Positions 43,346 through 56,081 of a DNA stretch of 64,000 bases are shown piece by piece. The DNA is from Cervus elaphus. Its lineage: Eukaryota; Chordata; Mammalia; Artiodactyla; Cervidae. Location of the stretch: contig NC_057832.1 in the NCBI RefSeq assembly GCF_910594005.1, forward strand, positions 104,171,152 through 104,235,151, written 5' to 3'. Each line of letters starts with the position of its first letter. The stretch's first letter is position 1. The notes below the pieces were generated by a model. The model did not search any database and was not told the origin of the DNA. It worked only from the letters and a program-made list of their open reading frames with translations. The position numbers were made by a program, and so were the translations under genes.

Positions 43346-43426
43346 TTTACAGTTAAAAGTTTACCCAGAATAGCTGTAAAAAGAACGGGGCTGGGAGGAA
43401 AACAGGGATTAGCATCACTGGTTATG

Positions 43427-43650
43427 GGGCTTCCCAGGTGGCACTAGTGGTAAAGAACCCGCCTGCAAATGCAAGAGATGTAAGAAATGCGGGTTTGATC
43501 CCTGGATTGGGAAGATCCTCTGGAGGAGAAAATGGCAACCCATTTCAGTAACTTTGTCTGGGGAATCCCATGGACAGGAGCCTGGCAGGCTATAGTCCAT
43601 AGGGTCGCACAGAATTGGGCCCGACTGAAGCAACTTAGCATGCGCACACG
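43427..43650 (+). mobile_element. Bov-tA SINE
   Basis: gggcttcccaggtggcactagtgg ... cccgactgaagcaacttagc. Flanks catcactggttatgg and cgtcactagtcatgg are probably a decayed target duplication. Confidence 0.92.
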
Positions 43651-43869
43651 TCACTAGTCATGGATGACAGACAGCTTCTGGAGCACTGGCTGCACCATCC
43701 CCATGCACCGTCCTTGAATTGCTGTTGACCTAGGTGACTGTATCAGCAGCCATTATTCCAGATTTCAATTCCCGCCCTTTCTTGCTCTGTGACACCCTGT
43801 TTGCCTGGTTTTTCCTCATTCCTCTTTGGCCATTGCCCCTCAGACCTCCTAGCTGATTTTCCTCTACCT

Positions 43870-44828
43870 AAGAACTGGACGTGGACCAACAGACTAATAC
43901 CAAGTAGGAAAAGGAGTACGTCAAGGCTGTATATTGTCACCCTGCTTATTTAACTTCTATGCAGAGTACATCATGAGAAACGCTGGGCTGGATGAAGCAC
44001 AACCTGGAATCAAGATTGTAGGGAGAAATATCAATAACCTCAGATATGCAGATGACACCACCCTTATGGCAAAACGTGAAGAGGAACTAAAAAGCCTCTT
44101 GATGAAAGTGAAAGAGGAGAGTGAAAAAGTTGGCTTAAAGCTCAACATTCAGAAAACTAAGATCATGGCATCTGGTCCCATTACTTCATGGCAAATAGAT
44201 GGGGAAACAGTGGTAGCAGGTCAGACTTTATTTTTGGGGGGCTCCAAAATCACTGCAGATGGTGATTGCAGCCATGAAATTGAAAGATGCTTACTTGGCG
44301 GAAGGAAAGTTATGACCAGCCTAGATAACATATTAAAAAGCAGAGACATTACTTTGCCAACAAAGGTCCATCTAGTCAAGGCTATGGTTTTTCCAGTGGT
44401 CATGTATGGATGTGAGAGTTGGACTGTGAAGAAAGCTGAACGCCAAAAAATTGATGCTTGTGAACTGTGGTGTTGGAAAAGACTCTTGAGAGTCCCTTGG
44501 ACTACAAGGAGATCCAACCAGTCCATCCTAAAGGAGACCAGTTATGAATATTCATTGGAAGGACTGATGCTGAAGCTGAAACTCCAATGCTTTGGCCACC
44601 TCATGCGAAGAGTTGACTCATTGGAAAAGACCCTGATGCTGGGAGGGGTTGGGGGCAGGAGGAGAAGGGGACGACAGAGGATGAGATGGCTGGATGGCAT
44701 CACCGACTCAATGGATGTGAGTTTGAGTAAACTCCGGGAGTTGATGATGGACAGGAAGGCCTGGAGTGCTGTGATTCATGGGGTCGCAAGGAGTCAGACA
44801 CGACTGAGAGACTGAACTGAACTGACTG
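43870..44828 (+). mobile_element. BovB LINE, 5'-truncated, with a long open RT frame
   Basis: The frame is open from about 43900 to the stop near 44815 with no internal stop. It covers GVRQGCILSP, the RT active site YADD at 44045-44056, and the C-terminal part (GCESWTVKKAE, RRSNQSILKE, WLDGITDSMD) to the natural end of the BovB protein. The 3' end is gactgaactgaactg. This is the least damaged BovB coding piece in the window, but it lacks the endonuclease and the first RT blocks, so it cannot move. Confidence 0.92.
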
Positions 44829-45532
44829 AAGCTCTAGATGTGACAGTGTTCACTCTCAGCCCTGGGCACTGTTCTCCTTCTTACTCCTTGGGTGAATTCA
44901 ACCACTGCCATGACTTTAAAACCCTCTTTATCCTGATGGATCTAAATTTTATCCTTGGTGAGAGCTCTCCCTACGCAATACATTCACAAGTACAATGACC
45001 TACTCTTCAACTCTGAAGTCTCAGAGGCAGCTGATGTTTCATGTGTGCAAAGCAGAGCAGTTTCCCCTCCTGCCCGTTCACTGCTTCAGGGCTCTGGTCT
45101 TGGTGCTGGTACTTCCACCCACCCAGCTGCTCAGACCCAGAAATCTGGGGAGCACTCTTGATTCTACCTTTTATCTCACTCCTTGCTCTTCCCAATAGAA
45201 TACATCCACACACCGGTCATGTCTGTCTCCCAAGTTAATCTCGAATCCTTCTCTTCATCTCTCTTGCCATAATCCTGGACTAAGAAGTCAGTATAGTTTC
45301 TCCTCCAGACCCTCAGGTGTTCCTCAATGACCTTCAGCTTCCACTTTTTCTTTCTAGTTACCCACTTATGCTGTCACTAGAATGATCTTCCAAAATAAAC
45401 AAAAAATGATGTTATTGCACTGCCAATAACATTCACAACCTGGCTGTCAGACCTAGCAAAGCACAACTTCTGAGACCCAGCCCAATTCAGCTTTGGGCCA
45501 CCCTGGCATTTAAGGTTCTCAAATATACCCAA
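44829..45532. other. Intergenic, no gene seen
   Basis: Pyrimidine-rich, possibly L2-derived. Three overlapping frames at 44955-45238 indicate no selection for one. Confidence 0.5.
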
Positions 45533-47345
45533 CAGAATGCAGAGTTCCAGAGAATAGCAAGAAGAGATAAGAAAGCCTTCTTAAGTGAACAATGCAAAGA
45601 AATAGAGGAAGACAATAGAATGGGAAAGACTAGAGATCTCTTCCGGGTAATCAGAGATACCACAGGAACACTTCATGCAAAGATGGGCACAATAAAGGAT
45701 AGAAATAGTAGGACCTAACAGAGCAGAGAGATTAAGAAGAGGTGGCAAAAATACACAGAAGAGCTATACAAAAAAGATCTTAATGACCCAGATAACCACG
45801 ACGTTGTGGCCACTCACCTACAGCCAGACATCCTGCAGCGTGAAGTCATGTGGGCCTTAGGAAGCATTACTATGAAGGAAGCTAGTAGAGGTGATCAAAT
45901 TCCAGCTGAGCTATTTTAAATCCTAAAAGATGATGCTGTTAAAGTGCTGTACTCAATATGCCAGCAAATTTGGAAAACTCAGCAGTAGCCACAGGACTGG
46001 AAAAGGTCAAGTTTCAATCCAATCACAAAGAAGGGCAATGCCAAAGAATGTTCAAATCACTGCACAATTGCACTGATTGCACATGCTAGCAAGGTAATGC
46101 TCAAAATCCTTTAAGCGAGGCTTCAACAGTATGTGAACTGACAACTTTCAGATGTTCAAACTGGATTTAGAAAAGACAGAGGAACCAGAAATCAAATTGC
46201 CAACATCCATTGGATCACTGAAAAAGCAAGAGAATTCCAGGAAAACATCTACTTCCACTTAACTGACTACACTTAAGGCTTTGGCTGTGTGGATCACAAC
46301 AAACTGTGGAAAATTCTTTAAGAGGTGGGAATACCACACCACCTTACCTGCCTTCTGAGAAGCCCATATGCAGGTCAGGATGCAACAGGTAGAACTGAAC
46401 ATGAAACAGTGGACTGGTTCCAAACTGGGAAAGAAGTACGTCAAGGCTGTATATTGTCACCTGCTTATTTAATTTATATGCAGAGTACATCATGCAAAAT
46501 GCTAGGCTGCATGAAGCACAAGCTGGAATCAAGATTGCTGGGAAAAGTATCAATAACCTCAAATAGGCAGATGACACCACCCTAATGGCAGAAAGTAAAG
46601 AGGAACTAAAGAATCTCTTGAAGAAGGAAGATGAAAGAGGAGAGTGAAAAAGCTGGTTTAAAACTCAACATTCAAAAAATTAAGATCATGGCATCCAGTC
46701 CCATCACTTCATGGCAAATAGATGGGGAAACAATAGAAACAATGACAGACTTTATTTTCTTGGGCTCCAAAATCACTGTGGATGGTGACTGCACCCATGA
46801 AATTAAAAGACGCTTCCTCCTTGGAAGAAAAGCTATGACCAACCCAGGTAGTGTATCAAAAAGCAGAGACATCACTTTCCGGACAAAAATCAGTCTAGTC
46901 AAAGCTATGGTTTTTTCAGTAGTAATGTACAGATGTAAGAGTTGAACCATAAAGAAGTTTGAGTGCCTAAGAATTGATGCTTTTGAACTCTGTTTCTGGA
47001 GAAGATTCTTGACAGTCCCTTGGACAGCAGGAGATCAAACCAGTCAATCCTAAAGGAAATCAATCCTGAATATTCACTGAAAGGACTGATGCTGAAGCTG
47101 AAGCTCCAACATACTTTGGCCACCTGATGCAAAGAGCTGACTCTTTGGAAAAGACCCTGATGCTGGGAAAGATTGAGGGAAGGAGGAGAAGGGGACTTCA
47201 CAGGATGAGATGGTTGGATGGCATCACTGACGCAATGGACATGAGTTTGAGCAAAATCCAGGAGATGGTGAAGGACAGGGAAGCCTGTTATGCTGCAGCC
47301 CATGAGGTCACAAAGAATCAGACATGACTGAATGACTAAACAATG
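45533..47345 (+). mobile_element. BovB LINE, 5'-truncated, heavily mutated
   Basis: It starts at the text for LNAEFQRIARRDKKAFL-type sequence and runs through the RT (GKEVRQGCILSP near 46430; the YADD position has a TAG-like break near 46563) to the 3' end (gacatgactgaatgac). Several stops and shifts (45716, 45918, 46563, 46946) mark it as older than the copy at 43.9 kb. Confidence 0.9.
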
Positions 47346-47429
47346 GCAACAACAAAATAAACTCAGCTCTCTCCTGCCCTGCTGCTTCATTTGTGTGGTT
47401 CCTTGACCTGGAATATTCTTCCCCTTCCC

Positions 47430-47623
47430 TCTTTTTTCTTTTTTTAACTCTAACTTTATATTGGAGTACAGTAGATTTCCAATGTTATGATAGTTTCAGG
47501 AGTACAGCAAAGTGATTCAGTTATACATCCAGCTATTCTTTTTCAGATCCCTCCCCCTTTAGGTTGTTACATAATATTGAGCAGAGTTCCCTGTGCTGTA
47601 CAGTAGGTTCTTATTGGTCATCC
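47430..47623 (-). mobile_element. L1 3' UTR insertion with target duplication
   Basis: Minus-strand L1 3' end (poly-T at about 47431-47446; gagcagagttccctgtgctgtacagtagg). It is flanked by the 17-bp repeat atattcttccccttccc at 47413-47429 and 47624-47640. Confidence 0.93.
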
Positions 47624-47699
47624 ATATTCTTCCCCTTCCCCTTGAATGACTATTTCCTACTTCTTCAAGGTTCAGTTTAAACCCCCAAGTTATATATCC

Positions 47700-48072
47700 T
47701 TCCTGTATTTGTCTGTTCAGCCTGCTGTAACAGAATACCACAGACTGGGCGACCTATTAACATCAGAAAGGTACTTCTCACAGCTCTGGAGACCAGGAAG
47801 TCCAAGATTAAGCTTGCAGATTCTGCATCTGGTGAAGACCCTCCTCCTGGTGCATAGATGGTCATTTCCTCACCATGTCCTCACATGGCAGAAGGGGTGA
47901 GGGAGCTCTCTGGGGTCTCTTTTAAAAGGGCACTAATCTCATTCATGAGGGACCCACCTGCATGATGTAAGTTCCTCCCAAAGGCCCCACCTCCCAATAC
48001 ATCACACTGGGGCTTAGGTTTCAACATAGGAATTTGGGGGTAGACCCAAACATTCAGTCTATATCATTCCCC
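47700..48072 (-). repeat. Ancient LTR-like mammalian repeat
   Basis: Recognisable widespread repeat: gttcagcctgctgtaacagaatacc ... cctcacatggcagaagggg ... tctcattcatgagggacccacctgc ... cattcagtctatatc. I believe it is MaLR/ERVL-like but do not name the subfamily with confidence. Confidence 0.6.
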
Positions 48073-48239
48073 CCAACCATTCTTCTCTACCATAACAGTC
48101 TGTACTTCTGCATATTACTTCCTCTCGCTTTGTAATTTATAAATCTATGTGCCTATTTTGTTTGTGTCTTTTTCTGTCTACTAAATTACAGTTCCATAAA
48201 GACTGGGGGTACTTTTTGTGTTTGTTGTTCACAAATTTC

Positions 48240-48317
48240 TATTGGGTTGGTCAAAGAGTTCACTTGGGTTTTTCTCACCATCTTACAGAAAAGTCCAAAC
48301 TTTTGGCCAACCCAATA
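48240..48317. mobile_element. Mariner-type miniature palindromic element
   Basis: TATTGGGTTGG at the left and CCAACCCAATA at the right are perfect 11-bp termini including TA, the mariner target dinucleotide. The interior (gttcacttgggtttttct / agaaaagtccaaacttttggcc) forms a hairpin. This is the bovine mariner terminal repeat structure, and ruminant miR-2284/2285-family precursors have the same kind of sequence. Confidence 0.82.
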
Positions 48318-49442
48318 TTTTCTAGGAATCTGGAACTGAGAATCAGAGATGGTGTCAGTCTCTATTAGTTGCCCGCATTGAAGGCAAATCCTCTAGAAGC
48401 TGTGGGAATGAATCTCTTGCCAGAGAACAGAAAGCAAGAGGAGAAACTCCTACCAGAAAAGTGATATAGACCCAGTGGTGGAGAGACACAGACTCAGATG
48501 GAGGCAGATACACCCCTGCCCACTCTGGTTTTGATTTTGTTAGTTTTTTTTTTTCTTTCCTTATGAGATCTCAAAATCTTCACACCTGTCCTGTGTTAGC
48601 TTGGACTAAGCTGAGTACATTTCTGTGACCTGAAACCAAGAGGGGCTGTTTGGAGATGGAGACAGAACAACCGGAAGAAAGTTTCCTTAGCAGTTAAAGC
48701 AAAAAAAAAAAAAAAAAGACATCTTGAATCACTCGTTGCAATGGACCCACTGACAAATTTCAGGAACTTGGGCATGAGCACTCCACACCCCATGGAGTGC
48801 CTGTTACCTGTTCCCAGTTTGGGATGGCACATCTCTGATCTACAGTCTCTCCAAGTGTCTTTGTGCTGGAGTGTAGCCGTGGGCTCAGGAAGGCCAAGCC
48901 TCTGACCACCGGGACACTGGTCACCTGGAAGTAGAGTCAGATGTGAGCCCCAGAGTTCTTTGTCTTGGCAGCTGCAGCAGCCCTTCAGGACAATGATAGA
49001 TTTGTGTTTCTTCCTTCAAAGGATGGGGCTGGGCTAATGCAACACATCCTTCTTGAAAATGATGCATGTCTAGGTTTCTGTGCTTTAGGGTATATGATTT
49101 CTGAAGGGTAAATATGGCCTTAAAGGGGGGAAATTGTTCTGCTTAACTATGCAGAGAATTCCCAGTGGTTCCTTTAATTTGGTTTTCTCCAATAGGGCAC
49201 ATTTGCATTTACTGACTTGTGGCTTTTTAGAATAGCAAATGCATCTCTCTCTTCTCTATGTTTCATTAAATGACTAGGCGGTCTCTAAGCTACACTAACA
49301 TTAGCTAGTACCCCTGAGATTCAGAGGCCTGTCCATCTAGCTGGCTGTTTTTTTTTCCTCCACCCTTCCTCCCCCATCATTTTTCATTTTATATCCTTCT
49401 GGTCACTGGGCCTCAGAAATGAGGGCCTGTGTGTGTATGTGC
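48318..49442. other. Intergenic, no gene seen
   Basis: Contains an A17-type tract (about 48701-48717). No coding support. Confidence 0.5.
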
Positions 49443-49662
49443 AGGCTTCCCAAGTGGCCCTAGTGGTAAAGAATCTACCTGCCAATGCAGCAGACATAAG
49501 AGACACGGGCTTAATCCCTGGATCGGGACGATCCCCTGGAGGAGGGCATGGCAACCTACTTCAGTATTCTTGCCTGGAGAATCCTCATGGGCAGAGGAGC
49601 CTGGCAGGCTACAGTCTATAGGGCTGCACAGAGTTGGACATGACTGAAGTGACTTAGCACAC
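49443..49662 (+). mobile_element. Bov-tA SINE
   Basis: ggcttcccaagtggccctagtgg ... gttggacatgactgaagtgacttagc, complete. Confidence 0.92.
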
Positions 49663-50574
49663 ATGAACACACGTGTGTATGTGTGTACAACATACAGATG
49701 TGATGGGATAGGGAGATAAGAGGACAAAGAGTGTATGAAATCTTGCTTAGGATAAAAAAGACTGCTTTGGTCTACAGCTGAAGTTAGTAAAGGGCATGGA
49801 TTTTTTTTTTTTTATTGTTTTACAATTCAGTGTTTTATTAGTCTGTCACTGCATGGCACTTAATATTTGGTGTTGGTGATGTGTGTTACCAAGTGGCTCC
49901 CCCTCTTACCCAACAACGGGGAGGAGCAATTCTGAGCAGAAAGTCTGTCACTCCTGTGGTCACATGGCCTTTGGACTCCAGCCTGAGCCTGGGGGAGCAG
50001 CAGGGACCGAGACCAGCCCAGCTGGGAACTCACATTCCAGAGTGACACAGCTGAGCGATCAAAGGGAGAATTCTCTATACTCTAGCAGAGAAACCAAGAC
50101 ATTGGGGTTGATCTAACACATCCTCTGTGGTTGGATGTTTTCTTTGCTCCAGTGTTTTGCAACTACGATTAAGGCAGATCAGGAATCACTCGCTGGAATG
50201 AATTACAAGTAGAGAGCAAAAGGTTTCCCACAAAAAACTCTGAAAATTTGACTGAATTCCCTAAAAAGACAAGAAAGGCTATAAAACAATTCCATGATGC
50301 ACTGGAATTACCAACATGCAAGATAATAACTTTCAACCAATTTGGGTTTGTGTCCACATTATCCTTTGGATTCATTTAAGTAAATTTCTTAGGGTTGGAT
50401 GATCTAAATCCATGCCTGTGGAGAGTATCTTTTGCCTTTTTAATAATAGTCTTTTAAAAATGAATTTGTTCTCCTCTACATGTTTATGAGCTCTTTTGGG
50501 TAGGGAAAAAGGCATTTCCCAGACTTTAAGCTTTGTAATGGAAGCAATTTTTTAAAATACAGCTTTATATATCT
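49663..50574. other. Intergenic, no gene seen
   Basis: A poly-T tract lies at about 49801-49814. No coding support. Confidence 0.5.
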
Positions 50575-50760
50575 GAGAAGAAAAAGAGCCTAGCTCGGGA
50601 GTCAAATATTCTGGTTTTGAGACATTATTTTCCCACTGCACTTGGGCAAATTGCAACATTTCCAAGCCTTCCTCCTCTGAAAATAACACCTCCTTCACCT
50701 GGATGTTAGAAGGATTTGATGAGATATGGTATGTGAAAGTATTTTGTAAACTGTGAACCA
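50575..50760 (+). repeat. MIR
   Basis: cgggagtcaaatattctgg ... gcacttgggcaaattgcaac ... gatttgatgagatatggtatgtgaaag. Confidence 0.65.
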
Positions 50761-51413
50761 TGAAGAAATTTATTATTTCTCCTCTAGGCTACTAGCCACA
50801 GTTTTCAGCAGTGGTTGGTCAAAATAGTGAAAATTCTTTTTCCACTTGCACAGTATTTTACAGGCACATGATATTCAATATTTATGTGCTCAGAACTGTA
50901 GCTGCTCTGCTGACTTCTCTGGATTCATCGTGAAGCCAGGACCCATCAACTTGTTCTAGGATGTGTTAGGAGCATGTGTTAGGATTAGAACCTTCCAGGC
51001 TATATATGTTCTGGGAGTAACTTTTGTTTCTGGAACTACCAAGTGACATTCAAATGATTTCATTTCTTTCACCTATATGAATCTCCTCTGATCAGCTTCA
51101 ACTTTCCTCTGGCGTGCTTAGATGGAAGGTGTAGTTCAGGAGCATAGCATCTGTGATATTTCCTATAGATTCAAACTCTAACACGATAAGAAATACTCTC
51201 AGGGAGTCTGCCCCATAGGGGCTTCTATAATGTGTTGACTTAAAACTCATCCAGCATTTAGTGCAACATTTATGGCATAAATGTTTGGCACAGGGTTAGG
51301 TCCTGTGGAACACAGAACATGTGCGATTACACTCTTCCAAGGTAAGAGGCAACCCCAAATATATGTAAATATTCACATGACATGAACTGAAGATTATAAA
51401 AAGAACCTTGTGG
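50761..51413. other. Intergenic, no gene seen
   Basis: Unique-looking AT-rich sequence. Confidence 0.5.
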
Positions 51414-51534
51414 GACTTTCCTGACGGTCTAGTGGTTAAGTACTCTGTGCTCCCAATGCAGGGGCCATGGGTTTGATCCCTGGTCAGGAAACTAAGATCC
51501 TGCATGTCACACGGCATGAGGAAAAAAAAAAAAG
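51414..51534 (+). mobile_element. tRNA-derived (CHR/ARE-like) short SINE
   Basis: gggactttcctgacggtctagtgg ... tttgatccctggtcagg ... aagatcctgcatgtcacacgg plus an A12 tail. Confidence 0.8.
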
Positions 51535-51596
51535 TCTTGCATTTTTGCTGGCAATGTGCCCTGTGTGGTTTGGAAGGTGGCACAATGGTGATGCTA

Positions 51597-51825
51597 GAAC
51601 TTCCCAGGTGGTGCTAGTGGTAAGGGATCCGCCTGCCAATGCAGGAGACATAAGAGATGTGGGTTTGATCCCTGGGTCAGGATGATCCCCTGGAGGAGGG
51701 CATGGCAATCCGCTCCAGTATTCTTGCCTGGAGAATCCCATGGAGCCTGGCAGGCTACTGTCCATAGGGTTGCAAAGAGTCAGACACAACTGAAGTAACT
51801 TAGCACCCACAGCACACAGACAGTT
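51597..51825 (+). mobile_element. Bov-tA SINE
   Basis: gaacttcccaggtggtgctagtgg ... gtcagacacaactgaagtaacttagc, complete. Confidence 0.92.
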
Positions 51826-52889
51826 CCAGGGCCACATTATCACAAAAACACAAAAGCAGCCCAGGGTCCAGAAAGGCTGCTCTGGTGGGCATGGCTCCCT
51901 TATTTGCCAGGAAGCAGTCTGGCCCAAACATTCCTTTTCCTTGACTGCGAGAAGCTTAAGGCAGAGTAAACTTGGCTGAGGATAAACCCTTATATCCAGC
52001 CCGCTCTCAGGACCAGCCCTGTTGTCAGGAGGGCACTGTGGCCAACTTGTTGATGAAGTTTCTTACTGGCACATGAAACAAGAAGGGGAGAGTGATGATC
52101 TTGGATGGTGGCTTTGAGTGGGTACCTGAGCAGCTGTTACCTAGATAACTTTTGCTGCATAAAAGGATGTTAATTTTGTCAGTTTTTCTTGTCATTGATT
52201 GCATAATATTTACCCTCGGAAGTGACGTTACCACATGGATCAGCTCTTTTCCAACTTAAAATGGGAGGAAGTTGATGCCATCAGTGAGGTTGATATGAGC
52301 TTCTCCAAACAACAGTGGATATGGATTGGTGGACAGACTAATGTCTTCTAAACCAGGCTTGACCGAGCCTGTCCCACTGCCACCTGCTAATGAACATATC
52401 TTCCATGAGCTCTTTATGTATACAATCAATGGGAGCCAATCAAGTAAGCATCACACAGCCAGGAACAGATGTGACTATTCAAACACGGACCCAATGGTAA
52501 CTGTCCTCCTATTTTCACCTTCATAGTGATGCTTTCAGAGATTCATTAAAATATATTGTTTTGATTGTTGAACTTTAAGAAGCATTACTTCTTTCACCGT
52601 CTCAAGGTTTCCCAGAGCTTGAAGAATTTTGAATAACTAATTGCTGAAGTGTCACAATGTAAAAACAGACCCAGAAGATTTTCTTGGCAGTAAGACCTGT
52701 CTGTGAGCATTTGAGCCCCTGTGGAGGTGTGGGTCGGCAGTGGCCTGACCCAGGGACACTGGCACAGCAGTCCTGGGAAGCACATGGTCATTTTGGAGGT
52801 CATCTTTAGTCCTACCAGAGAGCCTGTAGGCTTCAGGACTGGGCTACCTCAGGCCAAATAACTAACAGGGAGGGAACAGAGCCTTACCC
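51826..52889. other. Intergenic, no gene seen
   Basis: No coding frame with a motif and no repeat recognised. Confidence 0.5.
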
Positions 52890-54562
52890 ATCAGTAGACA
52901 ATTGGATTAAAGATTTACTGAGCATGGCCCTGCCCACCAGAGCAAGACGCAGTTTTCCCCACAGCTGGTCCCTCCCATCAGGAAGCTTGCACAAGCCTCT
53001 TACCAGAGGGCAGACAGAAGAAGCAAGAATTACAATCTCACAGCCTCTAGAACAAAAACCACAATCACAGAAGCTAACCAAAATGATCACATGAATCACA
53101 GCCTTGTGTAATTCAATGAAGCTATGAGCCATGCCATGCAGAGCCACCCGAGAAGGATGGGTCATGGTGGAGAGTTCTGACAAAGCGCAGTCCACTGGAG
53201 AAGGAATGGCAATCCACTTCAGTATCCTGGCCTTGTGAATCCCATGAATGGTATGAAAAGGCAAAAATATATGACACTGGAAGATGAGCCCCCAGGTCAA
53301 TAGGTGTCCAATATGCTACTGGGCAAGAGCAGAGAAATAGCTCCAGAAAGAATGAAGTGGCCAGACCAAAGCGGAAACGACAGTTGTGGATGTGTCTGGT
53401 GGTGAAAATAAAGTCCGATGCCATAAAGAACAATATTGCATAGGAATCTGGAATGTTGGGCCCATGAATCAAGGTAAACTGGAAGTGGTCAAGGAGGAGT
53501 TGGCAAGAGGGAACATCAACATCGTAGGAATCACTGAACTAAAATGGATGGGAATGGGTGAACTTAATTTAGATGACCATTATATCTACTACTGTGGGCA
53601 AGAATCCCTTAGAAGAAATGGAGTAGCCCTCATAGTCAACAAAAAAGTCCAAATGCAATATTTGGGTACAGTCTCAAAAATGACAGAATGATTTCGGTTC
53701 ATTTCCAAGGCAAACCATTCAACATCGCAGTAATCCAAGTCTAGGCCCCAACCACTAATGCCAAAGAAGCTGAAGTAGAATGGTTCTGTGAAGGCCTGCA
53801 AGACCTTCTAGAACTAACACCAACAAAAGATGTCCTTTTCTTCAAAGTGGATTGGAATGCAAAACTGGAAAGTCAAGAGATACTTGGAGTAACAAGCAAG
53901 TCTGGTCTTGGAGTACAAAGTGGGGCAAAGGCTAACAGCTTTGCCAAGAGAACATCCTAGTCATAGAAAACACCCTCTTCCAACAACAGAAGAGATGATT
54001 CTACATATGGCCATCACCATATGGTCAATACCAAAATCAGATTGATTATATTCTTTGCAGCCGTGGATGGAGAAGCTCTATACAGTCAGCAAAAATAAGA
54101 CCAGGAACTGACTGTGGCTCAGATCATGAGCTCCTAATTGCAAAATTCAGGCATAAATTGAAAAAGTATGGAAAACCACTAGACTAGTCAAGTATCACCT
54201 AAATTAAATCCCTTATGATTATACAGTGGAAATGACAGATAGATTCAAGAGATTAGATCTAATAGAGTGCCTGAAGAACTATGGATGGAGGTTCGTGACA
54301 TTGTACAGGAGGCAGTGATCAAAACCATCCCCAAGAAAAAGAAATGCAAAAAGGTAAAGTTGTTGTCTGAAGAGGCCTTACAAATAGCTGAGAAAAGAAG
54401 AGAAGCAAAAGGCAAAGGAGAAAGGGAAAAATATACCCAACTGAATGCAGAGTTCCAGAGAATAGCAAGGAAAGATTAAGAAAGCCTTCTTAACTGCAGC
54501 AGAGATCAAATTGGCCACTTTCATTGGATCGTAGAAAAAGCAAGGGAATTTCAGAAAAATGT
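52890..54562 (+). mobile_element. BovB LINE 5' half with endonuclease and an internal deletion
   Basis: It starts in the BovB 5' UTR (ccctgcccaccagagcaagac). The frame at 53386-53691 gives IGIWNVGPMNQGKLEVVKEE and TELKWMGMGELN, the endonuclease N and E blocks, then a premature TGA near 53689. After aagaaagccttctta (about 54496) the text jumps to agatcaaattggcc, skipping several hundred bp, and the element stops at about 54562. Confidence 0.9.
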
Positions 54563-55776
54563 GGCTCCCACTTTCAGCCAGGCAGACGCCTCAGGCTTGG
54601 GGCTGTAACATAAATAACACACATGCCCTCGAGTGCTTCCCAGGGAGTATAAGCAGACCCAGCAGCCCACTGTGAACTGCAGGCTGCTGCTTCCTGGGAT
54701 TTCCTGGGTCAAACACCAGGGAAGGCCCCAATATATTAATATATCTTGGGGCCTAACATAGGATTGTCATTTTTTCAGTCTGGCCAAGTAAACCTTACAT
54801 AAAAATGTTAATCCACAATTAGCATCATTCATGAAGAAATGGCATTTTAAGGGGAAAAAAAAAACAGGAAGGAAATAATCACAAAATATAGGACAATCTT
54901 ATAAAATGAAAAACTTAAATTTTTAGGAACTCACCAGATTGAGATTTTTTTTTTTAATCATTTGACTCTGATTATAAGAAGGTGGGGGTGGCGGGTATTG
55001 GGATTAAAGATCTGGCTCAGCTCCTGACCCACTCACCCCCACCCAACCATGGCTCAAGGCAAGCTACTTCTTATCTCTCAGCCTTGGCTTTCTCAGTCAT
55101 AGAACTGGGATGGTAAAGCTCACTTTTCAGGACCATCATGAGAGGTTTGAGTGAGATTCCACAAGTGAGACGGCTAAAGGGCTTTGTGAATTGTCAGGAG
55201 GTGGGCAGAAGTCAACCACACACAGACTCTGGAGCCTGCAGGTGATTCAATCAAAGAGGCAACCCAGGGCAGCATAGGTATCTTCCCCTTCATATAGGAC
55301 TGAAATGATCTAAGAGATGCTTCAGCTCTGGCCACGCAGACGGTATGGATTCTACTCTGAGGGGCTAAGTATTCTTTCTCTGTCAACAGGGCTGTGGCTG
55401 AAAAGGGGCTGGAGTGTTGGGGGACCTGGGGTCTCTTTTGGTGACAGTAGTGGAGGTACAAGGTGGCAGTGAGTGTCTGTCTGTCCTGTTTGGGTTTGTG
55501 ATCCTATCCTCTCCAGTGCTTTGCCCTAGGCTTTCTGACCAGTGAGGACTCTAAATGCTGTGCCCCGCAACCTTCCTCCTGCTCATTAGAACCACTATTC
55601 CAGAGAATTCCTGCAAAAGCATCCTACAGACTGAAGTCCCAGTTACTTCAGAGGGTTCATAAGCAATCACTCCTCACACGGTCATGCAGTTCAAGCTAAG
55701 TCCCAGCCCAGCCACTTCAGAAGTGGCTTCTGGAGATTCCCAGCATAGCCACTTGTGCTGGTATTGCTGTCATGTC
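54563..55776. other. Intergenic; MIR-like remnant
   Basis: cagctcctgacccactcacc ... ctatctctcagccttggctttctcagtcatagaactggg (55015-55110) is MIR-like. No gene was recognised. Confidence 0.5.
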
Positions 55777-55791
55777 TCAAGGGCCACTTTA

Positions 55792-56081
55792 TTTATATTT
55801 TTTCATTTATTTTTATTAGTTGGAGGCTAATTACTTTACAATATTGTAGTGGTTTTTGCCATACATTGACATGAATCAGCCATGGATTTACACGTATTCC
55901 CCATCCCGATCCCCCCTCCCACCTCCCTCTCCACCCAATTCCTCTGGGTCTTCCCAGTGCACCAGGCGCAAGCACTTCTCATGCGTCCAACCTGGGCTGG
56001 TGATCTGTTTCACCCTAGATAATATACATGTTTCGATGCTGTTCTCTCGAAACATCCTATCCTCGCCTTCTCCCACAGAGT
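55792..56081 (-). mobile_element. Young L1 3' end, 5'-truncated, with target duplication
   Basis: Minus-strand bovid L1 3' UTR, hardly diverged from the consensus as I remember it (ttggaggctaattactttac ... tgttctctcgaaacatcc). The perfect 15-bp repeat tcaagggccacttta (55777-55791 and 56082-56096) brackets it. Confidence 0.94.
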
